Below, in pieces: positions 1 through 5,929 of a stretch of 8,299 nucleotides of DNA. Each line of letters opens with the position of its first letter. Positions within the stretch are counted from its first letter, which is position 1. The notes beneath the pieces were generated by a model. It was given only the letters and a program-made list of their open reading frames with translations, had not been told where the DNA came from and did not search any database. The position numbers were made by a program, and so were the translations under genes. Source of the stretch: DASVXQ01 sp046727955 (GTDB taxonomy: Bacteria > Actinomycetota > CALGFH01); assembly GCA_046727955.1 (NCBI GenBank), contig JBKPDO010000150.1, positions 1-8,299 of the forward strand, in the 5' to 3' direction.

Positions 1-1
1 G

Positions 2-130
2 GCGGAGGTGACCGTCCGGCAGGGCATCGAGCCGCTGCTGCGAGCACGCGTGCCCGAGATGGTCGGCCTGGCGGACGTCACCGACCACGCGGCGGGGACC
101 ACGCCGTTCTTCTCCGCCGAGAAGCGGTGA
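2..130 (+). CDS. NifU-like Fe-S cluster scaffold/carrier protein, C-terminal part (5' end outside window)
   Basis: Only the last 42 codons and the TGA stop are inside the window. The readable tail contains VTVRQGIEPLLRARVPEM followed by a VTDHAAGT segment and ends PFFSAEKR. The pattern of a short helix with a conserved VRxGIE start, then VxxVxDVTDHAxGTxPF, matches the C-terminal end of NifU-domain (Nfu-type) proteins of high-GC bacteria, which carry or transfer iron-sulfur clusters to apoproteins in the cytoplasm. The CxxC cluster-binding pair of this domain is not in the window, so function cannot be confirmed here. The next gene starts about 67 bp downstream on the same strand, so the two may have been co-transcribed. 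The family call rests on a short tail. Confidence 0.6.
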   Translation, partial: AEVTVRQGIEPLLRARVPEMVGLADVTDHAAGTTPFFSAEKR

Positions 131-197
131 CCACCGTGGCAGCGGACCTGAGAGTGCCGCCCGCACGGACGGCACGAACGGCAGGGTGGAGCTGATG

Positions 198-1045
198 GTG
201 GCGCGCGTGCTGCTGCTGGTGCCCGCCCGCACCTACCGGGCAACCGCTTCCTGGTCGCCGCCGGCCGGCTGGGGCTGGAGTTGGTGGTCGGCAGCGACGG
301 CGCCCTACCGCTCGACCGGCGTCTCGTCGTCCGGGCGGATCCGGCAGATCCTGGCTGGCGCCGGACGGCCGGCGCACGAGCCCCTACTGGTCGAGGAGTA
401 CGTCCCCGGGTGGGAGCTGAGCATCGACGGGCTGTTGACCGGTGGTGACTTGACGGTCACCGCGGTGTTCGACAAGCCCGACACCCCCGACGGCCCCACC
501 TTCGAGGAGACCGTGCTCGTCACGCCCTCCCGGCTGCCGCCGCCGATCCCGTCGGCAACCATCGATACTGCCGAGCGCGCCGCCGCAGCGCTCGGGCTCA
601 GGTATGGCCCCATCCATGCCGAGCTGCGGCTGGACGCTCGCGGCTCCGGCCAGCGGCCGACCATGCTCGAACTGGCGGCCCGCTCGATCGGTGGCCTGTG
701 CTCACGCGCCCTGCGCTTCTTGGGCGGGATGAGCCTTGAAGAGATGGTGCTCGCCAATGCCCTGGGCCGCCGCGTGGCGCCCACCGCCTCGCCAGAGCCG
801 CTGGCGTGCTCATGCTGCCCGTGGAACGGGCGGGCGTGCTGCGAGCAGTGGACGGCAGGACCCAAGCCACAGCCACACCGGGAATCACCGGCCTGTCGAT
901 CACTACCCCGGTCGGCCAGACCGTCCATCCACTCCCGGAAGGTGACCGCTACCTGGGCTTCCTCTTCGCTGAAGGCGGCACCCACCAAGAGGTCGAGGAG
1001 GCGCTCCGCACCGCCCGCCGGCGGCTGCGCGTGGTCATCGGGTGA
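198..1045 (+). pseudogene. ATP-grasp domain carboxylate-amine ligase-like gene, frameshifted and internally deleted
   Basis: The parts of one ATP-grasp protein lie in two reading frames. Frame A from GTG198 gives MARVLLLVPARTYRA. Near 241 the homology moves to the -1 frame (FLVAAGRLGLELVVGSDGAL), as if one base were lost. Around 320-340 it returns to frame A with RIRQILAGAGRPAHEPLL, then VEEYVPGWELSIDGLL, FDKPDTPDGPTFEET, GPIHAELRL and LELAARSIGGLCSRALRF. Near 790-800 it shifts again, and the C-terminal domain (VLMLPVERAGVLRAVDG, LPEGDRYLGFLFAEG) runs to TGA1043-1045. These blocks are the metal-binding and C-terminal parts of the ATP-grasp fold. The pre-ATP-grasp region and N-terminal ATP lid, over 100 residues in a family usually near 400, are missing at the 320-340 joint. 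GTG198 fits the usual MARVLLL start and has GGAG at 188-191. The gene overlaps the convergent tetR end by 11 bp. An assembly error could mimic one shift but hardly all three lesions. Confidence 0.8.
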
Positions 1046-1649
1046 GTGGCTGGGCCGCGCGGATGATCCCGTCCAGGGCCTGGCCGATCCGCTGAGCGGC
1101 CTGCTCGCGGTCGGGCTGACCGGCGTCCAGCCACGCCATGACCGCCTCGACCGCGACCGTCGGCGCCAGCCGAGCGGCCCACGCCGCCCACGTGGGGTCA
1201 GGAATCATCGCGGCGAGCTGGCGCTGGGCGACGCGCACCATGGCGTTGCGAAACCGGTCCATCTCGGCGCGGAACTCCGGCTCGCGTGCCGCGTGGTGGA
1301 ACAGCAGCCGGAATCCGTCGGGGTCGGCGGCGGCGGCGCCGACCAGTGCGTCGATGCTGGCCGCGGTGAAGTTGCCGGTGCCGACGGTGCTGGCCAGTCG
1401 CGTGCAGGCGCGGTCAAGGACCGCGCGGTACAGGTCGGTCTTTGAGTCGAAGTGGCGGTACAGGATCGCCCGGCTGACGCTGGCTGCGCTGGCGATGTCG
1501 TCCAGGCTGGTGGCGGCGAACCCTGAGCGGGCAAACGCCTGGGTGGCGGCGGCGAGGATCTGCTCGCGGCGCTCAGCGCGGCGTAGCCGCCGCACGGGCA
1601 CCTCGGCCTCAGGCAGCGGCTGGTTTGCGGGTTGGCTGCTGGTCGGCAT
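1035..1649 (-). CDS. TetR/AcrR-family transcriptional repressor of the divergent DrrAB-type operon
   Basis: The protein has 204 residues, normal for TetR regulators. After a proline-rich N-terminal tail, residues 24-67 form the DNA-binding domain: RREQILAAATQAFARSGF, then TSLDDIASAASVSRAILYRHF with the helix-turn-helix at about 47-67, and the usual FDSKTDLYRAVL continuation. The alanine-rich helical remainder (80-204) would be the ligand-binding and dimerisation domain; its ligand cannot be read from sequence. The gene is divergent from the ABC exporter operon starting at 1780, with about 130 bp between them containing facing promoters and palindromes, the usual arrangement for a local repressor that also controls itself. 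ATG1649 is the only good start; GGGGAG at 1652-1657 (minus strand) lies only 2 nt before it, unusually close. The 3' end overlaps the ATP-grasp pseudogene by 11 bp in convergent orientation. Confidence 0.93.
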   Translation of the reverse strand: MPTSSQPANQPLPEAEVPVRRLRRAERREQILAAATQAFARSGFAATSLDDIASAASVSRAILYRHFDSKTDLYRAVLDRACTRLASTVGTGNFTAASIDALVGAAAADPDGFRLLFHHAAREPEFRAEMDRFRNAMVRVAQRQLAAMIPDPTWAAWAARLAPTVAVEAVMAWLDAGQPDREQAAQRIGQALDGIIRAAQPLTR

Positions 1650-1657
1650 GGCTCCCC

Positions 1658-1671
1658 AGTTCGAGCGAACT
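1658..1671. promoter_or_regulatory. Palindrome next to the tetR start (candidate operator)
   Basis: AGTTCG-AG-CGAACT is a perfect dyad of 6-bp arms around a 2-bp centre, 9 bp upstream of the tetR start codon. It abuts the second palindrome at 1671. Its position inside the tetR leader would suit autorepression, but protein binding is inference. Confidence 0.45.
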
Positions 1672-1692
1672 TGTTGACACTAGAGTCTACAA
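1671..1692. promoter_or_regulatory. 22-bp imperfect palindrome, candidate TetR operator
   Basis: Arms TTGTTGAC and GTCTACAA flank the 6-bp centre ACTAGA; 9 of 11 base pairs match across the dyad axis. Length and layout fit a TetR-family dimer site. The dyad covers the -35 box of the exporter promoter and the probable -10 box of the tetR promoter, so a bound repressor would block both directions. Stated from sequence symmetry only. Confidence 0.55.
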
Positions 1693-1703
1693 CCCGTCAT
1701 AGT
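1674..1703 (+). promoter_or_regulatory. Probable sigma70-type promoter for the DrrAB-methyltransferase operon
   Basis: A perfect TTGACA -35 box lies at 1674-1679, followed after 18 bp by CATAGT at 1698-1703 (4 of 6 match to TATAAT). The start codon at 1780 would then have a leader of about 70 nt. The -35 box lies inside the 1671-1692 palindrome. This stretch is clearly more A+T-rich than the genes around it, as expected of a promoter. Confidence 0.5.
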
Positions 1704-1712
1704 AACTTTGAA
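1684..1712 (-). promoter_or_regulatory. Possible promoter for the tetR gene, facing the exporter promoter
   Basis: On the minus strand TTCAAA (plus 1707-1712, 4 of 6 to the -35 consensus) is followed at 17 bp by TAGACT (plus 1684-1689, 4 of 6 to the -10 consensus). It overlaps the exporter promoter and palindrome. Both boxes are imperfect, so this is a position-supported guess. Confidence 0.35.
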
Positions 1713-1779
1713 GTATACAACTGCGGGTCCACGAGTAGGCCCGAGGCGACCCGTCCACCGACCACACCAGAGGAGCCCA

Positions 1780-2805
1780 ATGCACGACACCATCATCGAG
1801 GCCGAGGGTCTGGTCAAGACCTTCGGCGGCAAGGTGCGCGCGCTGGACGGCCTCACCCTCACCGTCCAACAAGGCAGCATCTTCGGCCTGCTCGGCCCAA
1901 ACGGCGCCGGCAAGACGACCCTCATCCGCATCCTCACCACCCTGCTGCCACCCGATGCCGGCACCGCCCGCATCGCCGGTGTCGACCTCCGGAGCGACCC
2001 GGCCAGGGTCCGCGCCCAGATCGGCCTGGCGGGCCAGTCCGCCGCTGTCGACGACTATCTCACCGGCCGCGAGAACGTCGAGATGATCGGCCGGCTGTAC
2101 GGCCTGCCGCTGCGTGAGGCACGCCGCCGGGCCCGCGAGGTGCTGGAGCGGATCCACTTGGCGGCGGTGGCGGACCGGCAGGTCAAGACCTACTCGGGCG
2201 GGATGCGCCGCCGCCTTGACCTGGCCGCCTCGCTGGTCGGCCGCCCGCAGGTGCTGTTTCTGGACGAGCCCACCGCCGGCCTGGACCCCGCCAGCCGCCA
2301 CGACCTGTGGGCGCTGATCCGCGACCTGGTCGACACGGGCACCAGCGTGCTGTTGACCACCCAGTACCTGGAGGAGGCCGACCAGCTCGCCCACATGATC
2401 GCGGTCATCGACCACGGCCGGCTGCTCATCCAGGGCACCGCCCAGCAGCTCAAGGACCGCGTCGGCGGCGCGCTAGTCGAGCTGCGCATCCCGGACACTG
2501 ACCGCAGCCGGGCGCTTCAGGCGCTGCGGGTCGGCAGCGCCGAGGAGCTGACCGTTGATGAGCACGACGGCAGGGTGGTGCTTCCGGCGCCGGACGGCTC
2601 GCGGACCCTGACCGTGGCGCTGCGCCGCCTGGAGGCCGCGGGCATCACCGCTGAGGACGCGGCGCTGCGCAGGCCGACCCTCGACGAGGTGTTCCTCGCG
2701 CTGACCGGCCACCTCGCCACCTCCACCGGAAACGGCGACACCCGTGCCCGCCCCGTTGCCGCGGCTCGCCACGGCCAGTTCCCACACGCGGAGTCAGCCC
2801 GATGA
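1780..2805 (+). CDS. DrrA-family ABC exporter ATP-binding subunit
   Basis: This 341-residue cytoplasmic ATPase would power the membrane subunit encoded immediately downstream. Visible motifs are Walker A GPNGAGKT (39-46), Q-loop Gln86, signature YSGGMRRR (138-145), Walker B VLFLDEPT (158-165) and D-loop AGLD (166-169). The switch position reads TTQYLEEADQ with Gln195 instead of the usual His, a known trait of the DrrA drug-export branch. The C-terminal region carries the family's LDEVFLALTGH motif, followed by a short, probably disordered, tail. ATG1780 is chosen because AGGAG (1771-1775) lies 4 nt ahead and the next residues begin the ABC fold; the frame is open further upstream, but through the promoter. 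It overlaps the permease gene by ATGA (2802-2805), which suggests coupled translation. The family includes daunorubicin and other polyketide exporters; the actual substrate is unknown. Confidence 0.93.
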   Translation: MHDTIIEAEGLVKTFGGKVRALDGLTLTVQQGSIFGLLGPNGAGKTTLIRILTTLLPPDAGTARIAGVDLRSDPARVRAQIGLAGQSAAVDDYLTGRENVEMIGRLYGLPLREARRRAREVLERIHLAAVADRQVKTYSGGMRRRLDLAASLVGRPQVLFLDEPTAGLDPASRHDLWALIRDLVDTGTSVLLTTQYLEEADQLAHMIAVIDHGRLLIQGTAQQLKDRVGGALVELRIPDTDRSRALQALRVGSAEELTVDEHDGRVVLPAPDGSRTLTVALRRLEAAGITAEDAALRRPTLDEVFLALTGHLATSTGNGDTRARPVAAARHGQFPHAESAR

Positions 2806-3635
2806 GCACCATCGCCACCACCCAGCGCCCGCAAGGGCTGGTCCGCACCCTCAGCGATATCGCCGTCATCGCCCGCCGCGACCTGGTCCGCAGCCTGCGC
2901 TTGCCCGACGTGCTGGTGACCTCCAGCGTCATGCCGGTCATCTTCATCGTGATGTTCACCTACGTGTTCGGCGGCGCCATCCAGGGCGCGCTCCCACCAG
3001 CCGCCCACGGCAGCTACGTCAACTGGCTCATCCCCGGGCTGCTGGCCCAGTTCGCCCTGTTCGGCAGCCAGGGCGCCGCCTTCCGGATGGCCGAGGACCT
3101 CGCCAGCGGCGTCATCGACCGGTTCCGCTCCCTGCCGATGGCCCGCTCGGCGCTGCCCGCCGGGCGCACCCTCGCCGACCTCGCCGGCACCACCCGCACC
3201 ATGGTCCTGCTGCTGGCCGTCGGGCTGGCCATCGGCTTCCGACCGCAGACCAGCATCTCCGCCGTGCTCGCCGGCGTGGCGGTCGCGCTTGGGTTCGGTT
3301 ACGCCTGGTCGTGGGCCATGGCCACCCTCGGGCTGGTCATCCGCACCCCCGAGGCAGTCCAGGCCGCCAGCTTCATGGGCGCGTTCCCGCTGACATTCAC
3401 CAGCTCGGTGTTCGTGCCCACCCAGACCATACCGGGCTGGCTGCAGGCGTTCGCCGCCCACCAGCCCGTCACCGTGACCACCAACGCCTTGCGCGGCCTG
3501 ATCCTCGGCCAGGGCGCCCTGCCGCCAGGCCAGACCGTCACCGGCCAGGTTGTCGCGGCGCTGGCGTGGACGGCTGCGATCACCGCGGTCTTCGCCCCAC
3601 TGGCGGTCCGCCTGTACCGCCGCACCGTCAGCTGA
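2802..3635 (+). CDS. DrrB-family ABC-2 type permease
   Basis: A 277-residue inner-membrane protein that would form the export channel with the preceding ATPase. After a cytoplasmic N-terminus (about 1-36), hydrophobic segments lie near 37-58, 74-95, 131-147, 153-180, 190-205 and 246-270, the six-segment plan of ABC-2 permeases. The stretch 97-121 (AEDLASGVIDRFRSLPMARS and following) is the conserved cytoplasmic loop of the DrrB branch thought to contact the ATPase. Residues 189-232 contain FTSSVFVPTQTIPGWLQAF and HQPVTVTTNALRGL, also typical of DrrB. ATG2802 overlaps the ATPase stop by ATGA and has GGAG (2790-2793) 8 nt upstream, so the two subunits should be made in step. Family assignment is firm; substrate is not known. 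Confidence 0.92.
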   Translation: MSTIATTQRPQGLVRTLSDIAVIARRDLVRSLRLPDVLVTSSVMPVIFIVMFTYVFGGAIQGALPPAAHGSYVNWLIPGLLAQFALFGSQGAAFRMAEDLASGVIDRFRSLPMARSALPAGRTLADLAGTTRTMVLLLAVGLAIGFRPQTSISAVLAGVAVALGFGYAWSWAMATLGLVIRTPEAVQAASFMGAFPLTFTSSVFVPTQTIPGWLQAFAAHQPVTVTTNALRGLILGQGALPPGQTVTGQVVAALAWTAAITAVFAPLAVRLYRRTVS

Positions 3636-3655
3636 CACCCATGATCCAGCAGCTC

Positions 3656-3662
3656 GGAAGGA
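3656..3662 (+). promoter_or_regulatory. Ribosome binding site deciding the methyltransferase start
   Basis: GGAAGGA lies 8 nt before ATG3671. A second in-frame ATG at 3641 sits inside a repeated ACACCCATG (3635-3643 and 3665-3673) but has no comparable purine tract. ATG3671 is therefore preferred. Confidence 0.65.
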
Positions 3663-3670
3663 CAACACCC

Positions 3671-4303
3671 ATGCCCACCGGTCATCCCAGACACCCCGTC
3701 TTCGCCCGCTTCTATGCACGGGTCGGCCACCTCATGGACGCCGAGGTGGCTGAGCACCGCGGCAAGCTGCTCGCCGGCCTCACCGGCCGGGTCATCGAGG
3801 TGGGCGCCGGCAACGGCCTCAACTTCCCGCACTACCCAACCACGGTCACCGAGGTGCTGGCCGTGGAGCCAGAACCCTACCTGCGCCGCCTCGCCCACAC
3901 CGCAGCCAAGCAGGTGCCAGTGTCGATCCGGGTGGTGGACGGCGCCGCCGAGGCGCTGCCGGCCGAGGGCGCCACCTTCGACACGGCGGTCGCCAGCCTG
4001 GTGCTGTGCACCGTCGCCGATCTGGTCCTGGCCCTGACCGAGATCCGCCGGGTGCTGCGCCCCGGCGGGTCGCTGCGCTTCTACGAGCACGTCCGGGCTG
4101 ACGCCCCTGGGCTGGCCCGCTGGCAGGACCGGCTCGAGCGCCCCTGGGGCTGGCTGGCCGGCGGCTGCCACCCCAACCGGGACACGGTGGCGGCCATCAC
4201 CGCCGCACGACTGGATGTGGTGGAGCTGGAGCGGTTCGACCTCCAGGCCATGCCCCCGCTGGCCCGCCCGCACGTCCTCGGGGTCGCGCAGCGGCCACGG
4301 TAG
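3671..4303 (+). CDS. Class I SAM-dependent methyltransferase, METTL7/TMT1-like
   Basis: A 210-residue methyltransferase. Motif I VIEVGAGNG (41-49) with the following LNFPHYP binds S-adenosylmethionine; the acidic residue after strand 2 is Glu66 in AVEPEP; Asp90 lies in VVDGAAEALP; motif IV is FDTAVASLVLCTV (103-115); the post-motif is RRVLRPGGSLRFYEHV (126-141), then ERPWGWLAGGC (156-166). The order ANF/LNF-x-YP, VEP, VLCTV, RRVLRPGG, EHV, GGC and the terminal PHVLGVA resembles the animal METTL7 (TMT1) thiol methyltransferases and their bacterial relatives, sometimes loosely annotated as phospholipid or UbiE-type enzymes. Unlike animal METTL7 there is no N-terminal membrane anchor. It lies 35 bp after the DrrB-like gene on the same strand, probably in one operon under TetR, so it may modify a compound handled by the exporter. 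That role is inference. Confidence 0.88.
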   Translation: MPTGHPRHPVFARFYARVGHLMDAEVAEHRGKLLAGLTGRVIEVGAGNGLNFPHYPTTVTEVLAVEPEPYLRRLAHTAAKQVPVSIRVVDGAAEALPAEGATFDTAVASLVLCTVADLVLALTEIRRVLRPGGSLRFYEHVRADAPGLARWQDRLERPWGWLAGGCHPNRDTVAAITAARLDVVELERFDLQAMPPLARPHVLGVAQRPR

Positions 4304-4351
4304 GACGCCCTATCCACAGACCAGGCACAGAGGAACCGAGGCGGGCAATCC
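4304..4351. other. Short convergent intergenic gap
   Basis: These 48 bases separate the ends of the methyltransferase (plus) and M56 peptidase (minus) genes. I see no stable hairpin with a T-tract, so no intrinsic terminator can be called, although two operons end here head-on. Confidence 0.5.
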
Positions 4352-5353
4352 TCAACCCGTCGTGATCCGGGTTGGCGCCGGCGCCGCGACGCCTCGCCAC
4401 GACAGCCAGCTGATGCTCATGGCCGTGCCGCCGGCGGCCGTGACCGCTGCGACCAGACCAGCAGGCTGGAGCGTGAGGGCCACGATCGCCAACAGCCCCG
4501 CGGCGAGCAGGCCGATCCCCGCGGCCGCGACCCCGCGCCGGTCCTCACACGGCTCGTCCGTGGTCAGCCGGTCGAGCCGGTAGGCAAGGTCACACGCACC
4601 GCCAAAGGCCACCGTCGGAGCAGGTGCCGTGGCCGCCGTGGCTGCCAGCGCCGCCTTGGCGAGCGCCCGGGCGACCACCCTGCGATCACCGACCGCGCCG
4701 GCGGCTGCCTGGTCGGCGAGCACCTCCAGCTCCCGCGTCAGGGACGCGTAGGTGTCGCCGACCGGCGGCACGACCGTCCCCAGCGCGGCGCTGATGATCC
4801 GCGCCACCAACAGCAGCCGGTGGTGGCCGAGCAGCAGGTGCGCAAGCTCGTGGGCGACCACGGCATCACGCTCGTCGTCGTCGAGCAGGCCCAACAGCCC
4901 TTGTGACACGACGACTCCCCGGCTGCGCCCGCCGACGGCAAAGGCGACCGGGTGTGGGGACGCCAGCACGTAGCCGGCCACGCCGCCAGGCGCCGCAAGC
5001 CGTTCGGCGGCGGCCAGGACCGACATGCTGGCCAGGCGCGATGTCGCCCTGACAAGCCGCACGGCGACCCAGGCGATGCGCAGCAGGTAGACCACAGCCA
5101 GCGCATGGCTGACCGTCTGCGCAACCCGGATGATGTTCGGGCCGGCCAGCGCCGCCAGGTCGGCAGGACGCACCAGGGCCAGGCAGGGCAGGACCACCAG
5201 GGGCAGCAGTGCCATCCCGATCAGCGCCAACAGGTGGAAGGTGGCGACGGTCCTGGCCGGGGCGCGACCGTCGAACAGGCGAGCGGCCAGCCACGGGCTC
5301 AGCAGAACCAGGGTGACCGGTCCGGCCAGCATCGCGGCCGAGACGAGCCTCAT
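4352..5353 (-). CDS. M56 (BlaR1-like) membrane metallopeptidase without a sensor domain
   Basis: A 333-residue integral membrane zinc protease. Hydrophobic segments lie near 4-24, 38-61 and 78-98; the cytoplasmic peptidase domain follows. HELAH at 168-172 is the HExxH zinc motif, with Glu169 as catalytic base. ELEVLAD (208-214) supplies the usual third ligand Glu210 in an ExxxD arrangement. PHPVAFAVGG and SQGLLGLLDDDERDAVVAHE match the M56/M48-type fold. Two more hydrophobic stretches lie near 275-291 and 296-316. Classical BlaR1/MecR1 have about 585 residues with a C-terminal penicillin-binding sensor; here the chain ends soon after the last segment, so that sensor is absent. ATG5353 overlaps the stop of the upstream BlaI gene by ATGA, and the known partner relationship (protease signalling leading to BlaI cleavage) is the likely role. 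The inducing signal is unknown. Confidence 0.9.
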   Translation of the reverse strand: MRLVSAAMLAGPVTLVLLSPWLAARLFDGRAPARTVATFHLLALIGMALLPLVVLPCLALVRPADLAALAGPNIIRVAQTVSHALAVVYLLRIAWVAVRLVRATSRLASMSVLAAAERLAAPGGVAGYVLASPHPVAFAVGGRSRGVVVSQGLLGLLDDDERDAVVAHELAHLLLGHHRLLLVARIISAALGTVVPPVGDTYASLTRELEVLADQAAAGAVGDRRVVARALAKAALAATAATAPAPTVAFGGACDLAYRLDRLTTDEPCEDRRGVAAAGIGLLAAGLLAIVALTLQPAGLVAAVTAAGGTAMSISWLSWRGVAAPAPTRITTG

Positions 5354-5745
5354 CGCTCGCCGTCCTCGCCACTGTCGCCGGCCAGGGCCCGTATGCGGGC
5401 GAGCAGTTCGGGGGAGGCCTCCAGGTCCTTGACGAAGTGGCCCAGCACGGCCTGTGGGTCCTCGGCCCCGGCCAGCACGTCACGCAGGGCTCTGGCGGCA
5501 AGCTCCTGCTTGCTGAGGGCGGGCCGGTACACGAACCCGCGGCCCTGCCGCCGGCGCTCCAGTAGGCCCTTGTCGCACAGGCGGGTCACGATCGTCATGA
5601 CGGTGGTGTAGGCACGCTGTGGCCCCTGGAGGGCGCCGAGGAGGTCGTTGACGCCGATCCAGTCGCCGCGTCGCCAGGCAAGCTCCATCACCTCGGCCTC
5701 CAGCGCGCCGAGCCGCCGGCCTGCCACCTGCCGTCTGGTCACCAT
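5350..5745 (-). CDS. BlaI/MecI/CopY-family winged-helix repressor
   Basis: A 131-residue repressor, the normal family size. Residues 12-75 form the winged helix: LGALEAEVMELAWRRGDW, then VNDLLGAL, recognition region AYTTVMTIVTRLCDKGLLER (45-64) and the wing GRGFVYRPALS. The rest (76-131) is the dimerisation region, which in relatives carries the protease-sensitive site. It dimerises on TACA/TGTA dyads, and two such dyads lie directly upstream. It is co-transcribed with the M56 peptidase through an ATGA overlap and is divergent from the ABC exporter operon. ATG5745 is the likely start because homology begins with VTRRQVAGRRLGALE; GAGGG directly abuts it, so GTG5742 as start (3-nt spacing) is also possible. 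No CopY-like C-terminal CxC metal motif is present, which argues against copper sensing of the CopY kind. Confidence 0.93.
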   Translation of the reverse strand: MVTRRQVAGRRLGALEAEVMELAWRRGDWIGVNDLLGALQGPQRAYTTVMTIVTRLCDKGLLERRRQGRGFVYRPALSKQELAARALRDVLAGAEDPQAVLGHFVKDLEASPELLARIRALAGDSGEDGER

Positions 5746-5757
5746 CCCTCGTGGACT

Positions 5758-5775
5758 TTCTACACGCTCGTAGTA
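5758..5775. promoter_or_regulatory. Candidate BlaI operator beside blaI (imperfect dyad)
   Basis: TTCTACA-CGCT-CGTAGTA has the same 7-4-7 layout as the stronger dyad at 5854-5871; 5 of 7 arm pairs match. It ends 13 bp upstream of the blaI start codon, where a bound repressor would block blaI-M56 transcription. The left arm TTCTACA is identical to the left arm of the second site. Confidence 0.55.
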
Positions 5776-5852
5776 GCCTGCCGGCTGATCTTCTGGGCGT
5801 GGCCGGCACGTGTCAAGGCCCGGGTGGGGTGCTCCCTCACCACTGGCACGAA

Positions 5853-5872
5853 CTTCTACAATGCTGTAGAAG
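5853..5872. promoter_or_regulatory. Candidate BlaI operator ahead of the ABC exporter (perfect 8-4-8 dyad)
   Basis: CTTCTACA-ATGC-TGTAGAAG is perfectly symmetrical over 8-bp arms and contains the TACA/TGTA half-sites known for BlaI/MecI/CopY repressors. It lies 58 bp before the exporter ATPase start and covers a probable -10 box. Binding by the neighbouring BlaI is inferred from the half-site identity and location. Confidence 0.7.
5857..5862 (+). promoter_or_regulatory. Probable -10 box of the exporter operon
   Basis: TACAAT matches TATAAT in 5 of 6 positions, rare in this G+C-rich sequence. I see no good -35 box 16-18 bp upstream, so the promoter may be weak or need an activator. The box lies inside the palindrome at 5853-5872, so repressor binding would mask it. 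Confidence 0.45.
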
Positions 5873-5929
5873 ATTGTCGCCTGGCCAAGCGGGCGAGGCT
5901 TTACGGCGAGCAGAGCGGAGCTGGTTCGC

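Noticed and set aside
186..1445. A long plus-strand open frame of 419 codons
   Set aside because: It follows the ATP-grasp gene only in pieces, then runs antisense through tetR with an arginine- and tryptophan-rich composition; the real content is a frameshifted pseudogene ending at 1045.
1686..1704. TCTACA and ATAGTA near the tetR promoter as a third BlaI site
   Set aside because: The spacing is 7 bp rather than 4 and the right arm matches poorly; the region is better explained as TetR control.
1708..1779. Earlier TTG start for the DrrA-like ATPase
   Set aside because: It would translate the promoter region; ATG1780 has AGGAG and begins the conserved domain.
2744..3670. Upstream extension of the methyltransferase frame to 519 residues
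   Set aside because: The extra part is His/Pro/Arg-rich and overlaps the permease in another frame; the methyltransferase has its own ribosome binding site and start at 3671.
2517..3719. A 400-codon minus-strand open frame opposite the DrrAB genes
   Set aside because: Gly/Gln/Arg/Asp-rich translation without any recognisable fold, fully antisense to two clear ABC genes; an artefact of high G+C third positions.
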